DNA of 64,000 nt from Pseudomonas sp. LD120 (GTDB lineage: Bacteria > Pseudomonadota > Gammaproteobacteria > Pseudomonadales > Pseudomonadaceae): NCBI RefSeq assembly GCF_009861525.1, contig NZ_WVHL01000006.1, forward strand, positions 62,001 to 126,000, read 5' to 3'. The translations under genes and the position numbers were made by a program. Under the pieces are notes generated by a model. That model saw only the letters and a program-made list of their open reading frames with translations. It was not told the origin of the DNA and ran no database searches. Below are positions 9,007 through 17,550 of the stretch, piece by piece (the first letter of the stretch is position 1; every line of letters starts with the position of its first letter).

Positions 9007-10005
9007 ATGGACACACGCAGTGAAGTACTGTTGCGCCAGGCTCAATTGTTTCAAGGTTCACTGCTGCTGGCCGGCCTGGCGGCCGACGACCTGCTGGGCC
9101 GCTTGTCCAACGCCCGGGGCTGGAGCTGGCACGCCGGCGATCAGGCAGCCCTGGAGGCGCGCTTTCCAGGACGCAGTCACTTTGGCGTAGACGCCCCAAC
9201 GCATTCCTTCGACAGCGCCGTGCTGTTTCTGCCCAAATCCAAGGACCTCACCCACTACCTGCTCAATGCCCTGGCCTCGCGCCTGGCCGGGCGCGAGCTG
9301 TACCTAGTGGGCGAGAAACGCAGCGGCGTGGAAAGCGCTGCCAAGCAACTCAACCCCTTCGGCAAGCCGCGCAAGCTCGACAGCGCACGCCACTGCCAAC
9401 TGTGGCAAGTCACCGTGGCCCATGCTCCGGAGCCGATAACCCTGGAGAGCCTGGCCGAGGAATATGAACTGCCCCTGGCCGAAGGTCCGTTGAAAGTCAT
9501 CAGCCTGCCCGGCGTATTCAGCCATGGACGCCTGGATCGCGGCACCGCGTTGTTGCTGGAGCATCTGGATCACCTGCCCGCCGGCCACCTGCTGGACTTC
9601 GGCTGTGGTGCCGGGGTGCTGGGGGCCACGGTAAAGCGCCGTTACCCGAATAACAGCGTGACCTTGCTGGATGTGGACGCCTTTGCCGCCGCCAGCAGTC
9701 GTCTGACCCTGGCCGCCAACGGTCTGCAAGCCGAGGTCCTGACCGGCGACGGTATCGACGCCGCGCCCATGGATTTGAACGGCATCCTGACCAATCCGCC
9801 CTTCCATACCGGGGTTCACACCGACTACCAAGCCACAGAAAATCTGCTACGAAAAGCGGCTAAACATCTGCAAAAAGGCGGCGAACTACGGGTAGTCGCC
9901 AACAGCTTCCTGCGTTATCAACCGCTGATCGAAGAGCACCTCGGGCCCTGCGCGATCAAAGCCGAAGGCCAGGGTTTTCGGATCTACCGGGCCAAGCGCG
10001 GCTGA
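9007..10005 (+). CDS. rsmC: 16S rRNA (guanine1207-N2)-methyltransferase RsmC
   Basis: 332 aa, the normal RsmC length, from ATG 9007 (MDTRSEVLLRQ); a GTG at 8998 is an alternative. It has the duplicated methyltransferase layout: a degenerate N-terminal half for rRNA binding and a catalytic C-terminal half with the SAM motif 'LLDFGCGAGVLGA' near residue 197 and the N-methylating motif 'TNPPFHTG' near 263. It methylates G1207 of 16S rRNA in the small subunit. It is followed by the manganese riboswitch leader rather than by an operon partner. Confidence 0.93.
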   Translation: MDTRSEVLLRQAQLFQGSLLLAGLAADDLLGRLSNARGWSWHAGDQAALEARFPGRSHFGVDAPTHSFDSAVLFLPKSKDLTHYLLNALASRLAGRELYLVGEKRSGVESAAKQLNPFGKPRKLDSARHCQLWQVTVAHAPEPITLESLAEEYELPLAEGPLKVISLPGVFSHGRLDRGTALLLEHLDHLPAGHLLDFGCGAGVLGATVKRRYPNNSVTLLDVDAFAAASSRLTLAANGLQAEVLTGDGIDAAPMDLNGILTNPPFHTGVHTDYQATENLLRKAAKHLQKGGELRVVANSFLRYQPLIEEHLGPCAIKAEGQGFRIYRAKRG

Positions 10006-10044
10006 CATGGTTTTTCGCAAACAAGGCTTGCCGAATGGATTTTG

Positions 10045-10255
10045 CCTAGGCAGAATCCGCTCCGTCCTAGGGGAGTAGTCTCCCACGAGCGCCACGCTCG
10101 TCCGGCATGCGTCAACATACTTGGTCCTCAGACCATGGCGCCTGCGACCCAAGAGTCCGCACAGACGGACCGCAGGGTTTGACAAGACCTATGACACGCA
10201 CACCTTACCCGGGGCGGGAAGGCTGTACGTGTCATAGCCGTGTCGACCCGCCCCT
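10045..10255 (+). ncRNA. yybP-ykoY manganese riboswitch with expression platform
   Basis: The leader of the TMEM165/GDT1-type gene starts with the hallmark GGGGAGTAG (about 10069-10077). It is followed by strong helices: ACGAGCG/CGCTCGT, GGTC/GACC and GTCCG-CACAGA-CGGAC, where the CGCACAGAC loop fits the second conserved side of the Mn2+ pocket. Downstream lie two interleaved stems: 10189-10198 with 10228-10237 (CTATGACACG/CGTGTCATAG) and 10211-10218 with 10247-10254 (GGGGCGGG/CCCGCCCC). The second ends against the ribosome site TTAGGA. yybP-ykoY RNAs sense Mn2+ and switch on exporters; the family assignment rests on consensus recall and the downstream gene type. Boundaries are approximate. 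Confidence 0.8.
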
Positions 10256-10268
10256 TAGGAAAACCCTG

Positions 10269-10856
10269 ATGATGCTCGACTCCCTCCTCGTTCCCACCGC
10301 AATCGTTGCCTTGGCCGAAATCGGCGACAAGACGCAACTGCTCGCCCTGATTCTGGCCGCACGCTTTCGCAAACCCTGGCCGATCATCGCCGGCATCGTC
10401 GCCGCAACCCTGGCCAACCATGCGGCCGCCGGTGCGGTCGGCGCCTGGTTCGGCAGCTTCTTCTCGGATTCGACCCTGCATTGGATTCTTGCCGCGAGCT
10501 TCACCGCCACTGCGCTGTGGACCCTGGTACCGGACAAGATGGATGACGACGAAGCCACGACCGCCCGCAAACTCGGGCCGTTCCTGACCACCCTGATCGC
10601 GTTCTTCCTGGCGGAAATCGGTGACAAGACCCAGGTCGCCACCGTCATGCTGGCGGCGCAATACCCGGACCTGTGGCTGGTGATCATCGGCACCACCCTG
10701 GGCATGCTGATTGCCAACGTGCCGGTGGTCCTGGCGGGCAACTTCGCCGCGGACAAACTGCCCCTGACCCTGATTCGTCGCCTGGCAGCGTCAGCCTTCT
10801 TCATCCTCGCCGTGGTGGCGGTGTACAAGGCCATGCAGATCAGTGGCTGGCTGTAA
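10269..10856 (+). CDS. TMEM165/GDT1 (UPF0016) family Mn2+ exporter
   Basis: 195 aa from ATG 10269 with TAGGA 8 nt upstream; a second ATG follows at once. The protein carries the two family-defining E-x-G-D-K-T motifs, 'ALAEIGDKTQLL' near residue 14 and 'FLAEIGDKTQVA' near 118, each on the first helix of a three-helix repeat. UPF0016 members such as Vibrio MneA export manganese across the inner membrane. The Mn riboswitch directly upstream supports this role: translation or transcription should rise when cytoplasmic Mn2+ is high. Confidence 0.9.
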   Translation: MMLDSLLVPTAIVALAEIGDKTQLLALILAARFRKPWPIIAGIVAATLANHAAAGAVGAWFGSFFSDSTLHWILAASFTATALWTLVPDKMDDDEATTARKLGPFLTTLIAFFLAEIGDKTQVATVMLAAQYPDLWLVIIGTTLGMLIANVPVVLAGNFAADKLPLTLIRRLAASAFFILAVVAVYKAMQISGWL

Positions 10857-10859
10857 ATG

Positions 10860-10912
10860 AAATCGCCGGCCCTGGGACTCCTGCAACGTGCATAGGAGCC
10901 GGCGGGCCGGCG
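10860..10912 (-). repeat. Pseudomonas REP-like palindrome
   Basis: On the minus strand it reads TCGCCGGCCCGCCGGCTCCTA and onward, with outer arms TCGCCGGC/GCCGGCGA and an inner CTCCT/AGGAG pair. It sits between the convergent Mn exporter and M48 genes and resembles the copy at 24965-25010. Such elements are common between convergent genes in this group. Confidence 0.65.
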
Positions 10913-10941
10913 ACAGCGTCATCGAACGTGACGCATGGGGA

Positions 10942-11760
10942 TCAAGACTTCTTGGCTTGCAGATACAGCGGCATCACCTTGGGAATCGCCGCCTGCAACG
11001 AGGCGATACGGCTGGTGGAGGCCGGGTGAGTGCTCATGAACTCGGGTGGCGCAGAACCACCGGCAGCCTGACCCATTTTGTTCCACAGGCTGATGGCCGC
11101 GTTCGGGTTGTAACCGGCGCGGGCAGCCAGCTCCAGGCCGATCAGGTCCGCTTCGTTTTCATTCTCGCGACTGTTGGGCAAGGTCATCAGCAGGTTCACC
11201 CCGTTGTCGCCCAGGGCTACGGTTTCCTGCGAAACACCGAACAGGGTTGCGATCTGCTTGCCGGCACCTACGGCGTACTGCTTGGACATCGCTTCACGAC
11301 CGTGCTCGCGCAGGGCATGGGCAATCTCGTGGCCCATGACCGCGGCGATTTCATCGTCGGTCAGCTTCAGCTTTTCGATCAGGCCGGAGTAGAAAATGAT
11401 CTTGCCGCCAGGACCACAGTTGGCGTTGAGCTCATCGCTCTTGATCAGATTGACCTCCCACTTCCACTGCGCGCAGTCGGGGCGGAAGGTCGGCGCCTGA
11501 GCGATCAGACGGTTGGCAATGACCTGCAGGCGCTTGGCGTTGGTGCTGGTCTTGTCCAGCACGCCCTGGCTGCTGGCCTCACCCAGGGTCTCCTGGTAGG
11601 ACTGGGCGTAGGACTGGTTGACCTCTGCACTGGACACCATGCTGAACATCGATTGCTTGCGATCCACACCCACCACGCCACTGCTGGTGGTGTTGACTGT
11701 TTCACAGCCGGTCAGCAGAACAGCGGCGCTCAATGCACATACGAGTAACGACTTCTTCAT
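10942..11760 (-). CDS. M48 family metallopeptidase, lipoprotein
   Basis: About 272 aa, starting at ATG 11760 or the adjacent ATG 11763; GGAGG lies 4-7 nt upstream. The N-terminus MKKSLLVCALSAAVLLTGC is a lipoprotein signal with lipobox LTGC, and the next residue Glu predicts outer-membrane sorting. The zinc site is 'MGHEIAHALREH' (HExxH) with the downstream Glu in 'NENEADLIGLELA'. Family members (BepA/LoiP-like) act in envelope quality control in the periplasm. There is no close operon partner. The start choice between the two ATGs is open. Confidence 0.9.
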   Translation of the reverse strand: MKKSLLVCALSAAVLLTGCETVNTTSSGVVGVDRKQSMFSMVSSAEVNQSYAQSYQETLGEASSQGVLDKTSTNAKRLQVIANRLIAQAPTFRPDCAQWKWEVNLIKSDELNANCGPGGKIIFYSGLIEKLKLTDDEIAAVMGHEIAHALREHGREAMSKQYAVGAGKQIATLFGVSQETVALGDNGVNLLMTLPNSRENENEADLIGLELAARAGYNPNAAISLWNKMGQAAGGSAPPEFMSTHPASTSRIASLQAAIPKVMPLYLQAKKS

Positions 11761-12033
11761 CATGAAACCTCCCTGAAAACATGGCGCGTATCCTAAGGGC
11801 GGAACGTTGTCCGCGCCAGATGCAAAACGCACAATCAAACGCAATTCAGATACATATCCCCTCCTGTCAGAAAAACTTCATACACCCTCCAGGCCGCCAA
11901 CCAGCGGGGATGACAGGTCGCCAACAACCACGCAAACCCTTCTGAAACGGTCATTTGCGCGCTCCAGGCTAATGACTGGCCCTACAGCGGCCGATACAGC
12001 AGCGCAGACCTCAATTCCTGCGCCGGAGCCTCT

Positions 12034-14175
12034 ATGAAGTTCAAGTCGATCCAGTTTTCAGTGGCCGCCCTGGCCGGAGCCATCGTCCTTAGCGTGGTTG
12101 TAGCCCTGGTGCTGTATGCCCTGTTCTCCGGAGCCAGGACCCAGCAGATGGTCCAAGAGCGGACTCAGACCCAGTTTGAGCAAGTCATCGAGCAACGCCT
12201 GAGTGGGCTGGCGCAAACCCAGGCCAGTCAGATCCAGCGAGAACTGGAGGCGCCGCTGCTGATCGCCAATGGCCTGGTGCGAGTCAACGCGCTGCTGGGC
12301 ACCCAGGACGCGCAAGGGCACGCCGGCCTCGACTTGAGCCGGGAGCAGCTGATCGCGCTGGTCAAGGAAAACGTCAGCCAGAACCCGAAAATTCTCGGTG
12401 CCTACATCGGTTGGGAACCCAACGCCATCGACCACAACGACGCCGCCTATGTCGGCACCTCGGTGGCGGGCATCGATGCCGCCAACGGGCGCTTCCTGCC
12501 CTGGTGGTTCCGCAATGAAGACGGCAGCCTGGGCCTGGACAAACTGGCCGACGTAAACGATAGAACGCTGCTGTCCACCGGCGTGCGTACCAGCGAGTAC
12601 TACCTGTGCTCCCAGGACAGCCTCAAGCCCTGCGTGATCGACCCCGCCCCGTACAAGGTTGGCGACAAGGTGGTGATGCTCGCCTCCTTCATCCAACCCA
12701 TCCTGCTCAACGGCAAGTTCCAGGGCATCGTCGGTGCCGACCTGTCGGTGAACTTCATCCAGGACATGCTGGTGGGTGCCAATCAGAAACTCTACAGCGG
12801 CGCCGGTGAGATGGCGTTAATCGGTGGCAACGGTCGCCTGGTGGCCTACACCAAGGATTCGAGCAAGTTCGGCGAGAAAGTCAGCGATGTGCTCAGCAGC
12901 GATACGGTCGCCAAACTGTCCAACCTCAAGCGCGGCGAAGTCACTTACAACGTCGACCAAGCCAAAGGCACCATCACCCTGTCCCTGCCCTTCGGCATTG
13001 GCCAGACCGATGCTCAATGGACCTTGATGCTGCAACTGCCGCTGAACGCCGTGATGGCCGACCTCAACACCCTGCAAAACGACCTGGCCGAGCAGCGCAA
13101 CGCCGACACCTTCGGCATGGCCATGGTGGGCCTGGTGATTGCCGGCGTCGGTCTGCTGGTGATCTGGCTGGTGGGACACGGCATCGCCCGACCGCTGCGG
13201 CAGATGGTGGCGATGCTCGATGACATTGCTCAGGGCGAGGGCGACCTGACTCGGCGCCTGAGCAGTGACCGCGCCGACGAACTGGGCTCCATCGCCAAGG
13301 GCTTCAACACCTTCCTGGCCAAGTTGCAGGCGATGATCAGCCAAGTGGTGACCTCGGTGCAGAGCGTCAGCGACTCCTCCGAACACACCGCCGACATTGC
13401 CATTCGCACCAACCAAGGCGTGCACAAACAAATGGTGGAGATCGATCAGGTGGCCACCGCCGTGCATGAAATGACCGCCACCGCCCAGGATGTGGCGCGC
13501 AACGCGACCCAGGCGGCGCAAGCCGCCGGCCATGCCGACCAGGCCGCCAGCCTGGGTATGCAGATCGTGCGCGACACCTCCAGCGCCATTGGCGCCCTGG
13601 CCGAGGAGATCGGCCGAGCAGTGGGCGTGGTGCAGACCCTGGCCAAGGACAGCGAGAACATCAACGCGATCCTGATCGCCATTCGCGGGATCGCCGAACA
13701 GACCAACCTCCTGGCCCTCAACGCAGCAATCGAAGCAGCCCGGGCCGGCGAGCAAGGTCGCGGCTTTGCCGTAGTCGCCGACGAGGTACGCAACCTGGCG
13801 CAGAAAACCCAACAAGCCACCGAAGAAATCCAGTCGATGATCCAGCAACTGCAACAGGGCACCCGCGAAGTCGTGCGGGTCATGGAAGACAGCCAGCACA
13901 AGACAGACCAGAGCGTGGAGCACGCCGCCAAGGCGGCCCAGGCCCTGGAAACCATCACCGAGGCGGTGTCGGTGATCAACGACATGAACACTCAGATCGC
14001 CAGCGCCGCCGAGGAACAGAGCGCCGTGGCCGAGGACATCAACCGTAACGTGATCAACATCGGCCAGGTGGCCAATGAAGTGGCCGGTGGCGCCGATGAA
14101 TCCAGTGCCGCCAGCGCCGGATTGACCAAACTGGCCGAGCAGCAGCGACGCCTGATCAATCAGTTCAAGGTTTGA
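12034..14175 (+). CDS. Methyl-accepting chemotaxis protein (dCache-type sensor)
   Basis: 713 aa. One membrane helix at about residues 8-30, a periplasmic sensor of about 330 residues with the dCache look ('PWWFRNEDGSLGLDKL', 'SFIQPILLNGKFQGIVGADLSV'), a second helix near 363-388, a HAMP domain, and a cytoplasmic signalling hairpin with the invariant tip 'GIAEQTNLLALNAAIEAARAGEQGRGFAVVADEVR'-type sequence near residues 550-585. It signals through CheW/CheA to the flagellar motor. The ligand is not predictable: the amino-acid motif of PctA-like dCache sensors is not clearly present. A GGAG is placed before ATG 12034. Monocistronic. Confidence 0.93.
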   Translation: MKFKSIQFSVAALAGAIVLSVVVALVLYALFSGARTQQMVQERTQTQFEQVIEQRLSGLAQTQASQIQRELEAPLLIANGLVRVNALLGTQDAQGHAGLDLSREQLIALVKENVSQNPKILGAYIGWEPNAIDHNDAAYVGTSVAGIDAANGRFLPWWFRNEDGSLGLDKLADVNDRTLLSTGVRTSEYYLCSQDSLKPCVIDPAPYKVGDKVVMLASFIQPILLNGKFQGIVGADLSVNFIQDMLVGANQKLYSGAGEMALIGGNGRLVAYTKDSSKFGEKVSDVLSSDTVAKLSNLKRGEVTYNVDQAKGTITLSLPFGIGQTDAQWTLMLQLPLNAVMADLNTLQNDLAEQRNADTFGMAMVGLVIAGVGLLVIWLVGHGIARPLRQMVAMLDDIAQGEGDLTRRLSSDRADELGSIAKGFNTFLAKLQAMISQVVTSVQSVSDSSEHTADIAIRTNQGVHKQMVEIDQVATAVHEMTATAQDVARNATQAAQAAGHADQAASLGMQIVRDTSSAIGALAEEIGRAVGVVQTLAKDSENINAILIAIRGIAEQTNLLALNAAIEAARAGEQGRGFAVVADEVRNLAQKTQQATEEIQSMIQQLQQGTREVVRVMEDSQHKTDQSVEHAAKAAQALETITEAVSVINDMNTQIASAAEEQSAVAEDINRNVINIGQVANEVAGGADESSAASAGLTKLAEQQRRLINQFKV

Positions 14176-14284
14176 TGTGGCGGGGCCTGCTCGCTCAGCG
14201 CCCCCCCCGACCGAACATTCACCGCCGCGCGGCATCAGGGCAACAGCCGCGCAATCGAACGGAGCCTGTGTCCTCGCCACGCCT

Positions 14285-14905
14285 TCAAGCGGGGGTCAGG
14301 CATTCGGGACCGTTGAGCTTGGGATCGTTGACCAGATTGGCCAGAACCCGTTCGCGCAACGCCGCGGGCGGGCTGGCGAGCAAAGCATGTAGCACGTGCA
14401 TCGGGGTCTGGGGATCAAGCCAGGCTTCCTGGCCCGCGGCATCGAGAATCAGCGGGCGACGCAGATTGGATGCCGCCTGGGTCACCACCGCGGTACTCAG
14501 CCAAACCTGCTCCTGCACCGGGTAAGCCTCCCAGATCGCCGCAAAAAAAATCGACGAACCTTCCCCCGGCGTCAGCCAATAGGGTCGTTTGCGGCTACCA
14601 CCGCGCCACTCGTAAAACCCGTTGGCCGGCAGCAGGCAGCGGCGCTCACGAAATGCCTGACGAAACATCGGCTGCTCCGCCAAGGTTTCCGCTCGGGCGT
14701 GGGCTGGCGTGCGCGACAAGTCTGTCAGCCAGGGCGGGGTCAGGCCCCAACGCGCTCGGGCCAGGGTACGCTGGCCGCTTTCTGCGCGCTGGATCAGCAC
14801 TGAATCATGGGGGGATATGTTCCACTGCGCCTGCTGATCAGCGGGAAATCCCGGCAAGGCGGCAAAGGCGGGATTCCAGCGAAACAGGGCATAACGTCCA
14901 CACAT
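14285..14905 (-). CDS. SOS response-associated peptidase (SRAP, YedK/HMCES family)
   Basis: 206 aa from ATG 14905, chosen because the catalytic Cys must be residue 2 (MCGRYALF) after Met removal. Family motifs 'WNISP', 'ARAETLAEQPMFR', 'RCLLPANGFYEW' with the active-site Glu region, and a late His ('PMHVLH') are present. SRAP proteins crosslink covalently to abasic sites in single-stranded DNA and protect them. The gene is followed on the same strand by nothing within 100 nt and preceded by two small minus-strand genes, so a small operon is possible. Confidence 0.92.
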   Translation of the reverse strand: MCGRYALFRWNPAFAALPGFPADQQAQWNISPHDSVLIQRAESGQRTLARARWGLTPPWLTDLSRTPAHARAETLAEQPMFRQAFRERRCLLPANGFYEWRGGSRKRPYWLTPGEGSSIFFAAIWEAYPVQEQVWLSTAVVTQAASNLRRPLILDAAGQEAWLDPQTPMHVLHALLASPPAALRERVLANLVNDPKLNGPECLTPA

Positions 14906-14939
14906 GGGGCAAACAACTCTCGACAATTCGGCGCTCAGC

Positions 14940-15200
14940 CTAACAGACCAGCACCCCGGCAAAACTCTCCGGTTCATCGAAGGGCAATGGCAGCGCGGCA
15001 TTGTACCCAGCGATCAGTTCCCGCGCCTGTTGCACATAGTGATCCTCCACCGCGAGCCCCAGCAGCCCGCACAACGGCAACTCCCCCGCGCCCCCCAGCA
15101 AGTCTCGCCCCAGCAGGTGCGACTCGATCCCCTCGCTGGCCAACATGCTCTGAAGCAATTCACCTTCCATCAGATTTTCCGGCTCGTAGATGCGTTGCAT
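14940..15200 (-). CDS. DUF2007 putative signal-transducing protein
   Basis: 86 aa. 'MQRIYEPENLMEGELLQSML' followed by 'EGIESHLLGRDLLGG' and 'VEDHYVQQARELIAGY' is the typical DUF2007 pattern of a small ferredoxin-like alpha/beta fold. Its biological role is unknown. It lies 18 nt after the cysteine-rich CPXCG gene on the same strand and likely shares its transcript. Confidence 0.85.
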   Translation of the reverse strand: MQRIYEPENLMEGELLQSMLASEGIESHLLGRDLLGGAGELPLCGLLGLAVEDHYVQQARELIAGYNAALPLPFDEPESFAGVLVC

Positions 15201-15218
15201 AAAAGGCCACTCCCCACA

Positions 15219-15401
15219 TCAGTCGTTTTCACTGTGAACCTCGAGCATCCATTCCTGACCATCGGTTTGCAGCGTGAAGACAATGGGCCGGCAGCACACA
15301 GGGCAATCTTCGATATAGGTCTGATCGCCAGCGGACAGGTCCAGCACCGCTTGCGCCCGTTCGCCACAGTAAGGGCATTGATAATGCTCGGTTTCCAGCA
15401 T
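15219..15401 (-). CDS. CPXCG-motif cysteine-rich zinc-ribbon-like protein
   Basis: 60 aa. Two paired-cysteine motifs, 'CPYCGE' near residue 9 and 'CPVCCRP' near 33, predict a single zinc-ribbon. The middle 'DLSAGDQTYIEDCPVC' and final 'VHSEND' match the conserved CPXCG family of gamma-proteobacteria, whose role is unknown. It leads a two-gene minus-strand unit with the DUF2007 gene and is divergent from the acyltransferase. Confidence 0.85.
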   Translation of the reverse strand: MLETEHYQCPYCGERAQAVLDLSAGDQTYIEDCPVCCRPIVFTLQTDGQEWMLEVHSEND

Positions 15402-15541
15402 CGCCGTCTCCAGAGTGACTTATGCGTATAATCACCGGTCTATTTGCAGGGCTTTTTTCGTTTGAACTGACCTTTCAGACCACGCCCGGCCATTTTCTGG
15501 TCCAAACCTTTTCTTACCCTAGCCGTTTCCAACAAGAGAGC

Positions 15542-16708
15542 ATGATGGGCGAATTCGATGCCATCCGACCTTACCACGACAGTGAAGTGCCAGCGGTGCT
15601 GGCCCGGCTGCTGGGGGACAAGGCGTTTCTAGATATCCTCACCCACTTCCGCTTCCCGCGTTTTGCCAATACGTTCGGCTGGCTGCTAAAGCCCTTGATC
15701 GCTCATCGCCTGCGCCGCGAGTTCGCCGGGGTCACTTCGGTTGCCACCTTGCAGGACAAGGTCGAGTTCTATGTCGACCACACCATCGAACGGGCCACTG
15801 ATGGCGTGACCTACACCGGCGTCGAGCAGTTCAAGTCCGGCACCGCCTATCTGTTTCTGGCCAACCATCGCGACATTGTCATGGACCCGGCCTTCGTCAA
15901 CTACGCGGTGTATCACGCCGGTCTGCCGACGCCACGCATAGCCATTGGCGATAACCTGCTGCAAAAACCGTTCGTCAGCGACCTGATGCGCCTGAACAAG
16001 AGTTTCATCGTCCACCGTTCCATCAGTGGCCGGCGGGAGAAGATGGCCGCCTATCAATTGCTCTCGGCCTACATCAACCATTCGATCCGCAACGACCGCC
16101 AGTCGATCTGGATCGCCCAGGCCGAAGGCCGGGCCAAGGATGGCGACGACCGCACCGAGTCAGCGATCCTCAAGATGTTCCACATGAGCCGCAAAGACGA
16201 GCCGTTCGGTGAAGTCATCCAGTCGCTGAACCTGACCCCAGTGTCCATCAGCTACGAATACGACCCTTGCGATCAGGCCAAGGCCCGCGAGCTGTACATC
16301 CGCGCCACCACTGGCAGCTACACCAAGGCCCCGGGAGAGGATGACGTGAGTATCGCCAAGGGCATCACCGGTTATAAAGGCCGGGTCCACGTCAACTTCG
16401 CCGCGCCCATCAGCGAGTTGTTCGAAGACACCAAACAGCTGGCGGTGGAGATGGACCGGCAGATTCTCGGCGGCTATCGCCTGTTCCCGGTGCATTACCT
16501 GGCCTACGCCCAGTGGGCTGACGCCGATCCGCAATTGCAAGTACCAGCGGCGGCCGAGGTATTCCCCGCGCAGGAGTTGGCCACCGCCAAAGAAGAGTGG
16601 CAACGCCGGCTCAACGCCTGCCCGCCGGAACACCGCCCCTACCTGGTACTGCAATACGCCAACCCAGTACGCAATCAGTACCGGGTCAAAGCCGGCTTGC
16701 CACTGTAA
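15542..16708 (+). CDS. 1-acyl-sn-glycerol-3-phosphate acyltransferase-like protein
   Basis: 388 aa from ATG 15542 (MMGEFDAIRPYHD) with AAGAGAG upstream; an open extension to 15422 looks like leader. The acyltransferase motif H(x4)D appears as 'NHRDIVMD' near residue 117, with a later 'IWIAQAEGRAKDGDDRTE' block corresponding to the substrate-phosphate motif. Longer than PlsC (about 250 aa) and without clear membrane helices. Family members acylate glycerophospholipids or related acceptors; the precise acceptor is not known. It ends 11 nt before a perfect 17-bp hairpin. Confidence 0.85.
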   Translation: MMGEFDAIRPYHDSEVPAVLARLLGDKAFLDILTHFRFPRFANTFGWLLKPLIAHRLRREFAGVTSVATLQDKVEFYVDHTIERATDGVTYTGVEQFKSGTAYLFLANHRDIVMDPAFVNYAVYHAGLPTPRIAIGDNLLQKPFVSDLMRLNKSFIVHRSISGRREKMAAYQLLSAYINHSIRNDRQSIWIAQAEGRAKDGDDRTESAILKMFHMSRKDEPFGEVIQSLNLTPVSISYEYDPCDQAKARELYIRATTGSYTKAPGEDDVSIAKGITGYKGRVHVNFAAPISELFEDTKQLAVEMDRQILGGYRLFPVHYLAYAQWADADPQLQVPAAAEVFPAQELATAKEEWQRRLNACPPEHRPYLVLQYANPVRNQYRVKAGLPL

Positions 16709-16719
16709 TTGCGGCACCG

Positions 16720-16757
16720 GACACGACAACGGCGCCCATCGGCGCCGTTGTCGTGTC
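16720..16757. terminator. Perfect 17-bp hairpin between convergent genes
   Basis: Arms GACACGACAACGGCGCC (16720-16736) and its exact complement (16741-16757) flank a 4-nt loop CATC. It lies between the convergent acyltransferase and small membrane-protein genes and could stop transcription from both sides, although no long T-run follows. Confidence 0.6.
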
Positions 16758-16771
16758 TGCGGCCAAAGATT

Positions 16772-17059
16772 TCAGAACCGCGTACTGATCCAGGACACCA
16801 GCAGTGCCAGCCCCAGGCAGGCGAAGCCAAAACGATAAAAGAAGCGATTGATGCGCAAGGTGGCAGGATCCAGCATCAACACAGGCGAATCCACCGCCCG
16901 CCCCTCACTCTGCGCCGCCAGATTGGCCAGGGCCCGCAACTCACGACGGCGAGTGGCATGCAGCAACCAACTGCCCGGGCACGCGAACAACAGGGCGAAC
17001 AGGTTGATCAATTTGGCGGGGTGGGCGTTGAACATCGACCAGATCATTTGCAGCGACAT
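16772..17059 (-). CDS. Small membrane protein, conserved hypothetical
   Basis: 95 aa from ATG 17059 (or ATG 17062), with GAGG just upstream. Two hydrophobic segments, around residues 15-33 ('LINLFALLFACPGSWLLHA') and near the C-terminus ('FGFACLGLALLVSWIS'), flank a charged loop rich in Arg and Leu. I do not recognise a named domain. It is convergent with the acyltransferase and no partner gene is close. Confidence 0.6.
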   Translation of the reverse strand: MSLQMIWSMFNAHPAKLINLFALLFACPGSWLLHATRRRELRALANLAAQSEGRAVDSPVLMLDPATLRINRFFYRFGFACLGLALLVSWISTRF

Positions 17060-17249
17060 CATGAACCTCGAATCAAACCTGTGCTTGAGCGCATCCGGCA
17101 CGCCCGAGGCACGGATTCTACTCAATCCCCAGCGCGGGGCGTGCAGCTTTCCGACCAGTAACGACAGCGAATCCGCTTATTTCAAGCGTCATCTTTTCGT
17201 CATCTAAACACGCCACTCTGTCGCCCCTTGATGACCCACGGAGCTTGTC

Positions 17250-17456
17250 ATGCTGCACGCAGAAAACCAGGATCGCTTGTACCTGATCGCCCCCAGTGAA
17301 GAACAGCAAGCGCTGGTAGACGCCCTGGCCTTCAATGTTCAAGACCGGCATTGGCTGGTGTACTGCGCCCTGGGCGGGCATCAACACGCAGACCTGCCGG
17401 AGACCGATCTGCTGACCGGGGTCAGCATGCTGGACTTCTACGTCGAAGCCGCCTGA
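17250..17456 (+). CDS. Conserved hypothetical protein, 68 aa
   Basis: Short soluble protein MLHAENQDRLYLIAPSEEQQ... with a CGGAGC ribosome site before ATG 17250 and its own strong terminator 20 nt after the stop, which argues that it is real. No recognised domain; mixed charged and hydrophobic residues suggest a compact alpha/beta fold. Function unknown. Confidence 0.6.
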   Translation: MLHAENQDRLYLIAPSEEQQALVDALAFNVQDRHWLVYCALGGHQHADLPETDLLTGVSMLDFYVEAA

Positions 17457-17474
17457 CAAGCGTCGCTGAAAAAG

Positions 17475-17511
17475 AAAAGCCCGGCGGCCTGATCGGCAGC
17501 CGGGCTTTTTT
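17475..17511 (+). terminator. Rho-independent terminator
   Basis: Stem AAAAGCCCGGC / GCCGGGCTTTT with a 13-nt loop and a T6 tail, right after the 68-aa gene. It may also serve the convergent YajG gene. Confidence 0.85.
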
Positions 17512-17550
17512 CATGTTGCCGGTGCGCAGGCCCAGGCCCGCGGCAGTGGC

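Noticed and set aside
12817..14280. 487-codon minus-strand frame opposite the chemoreceptor
   Set aside because: His/Gly/Leu-rich shadow of the conserved MCP signalling domain; no family features.
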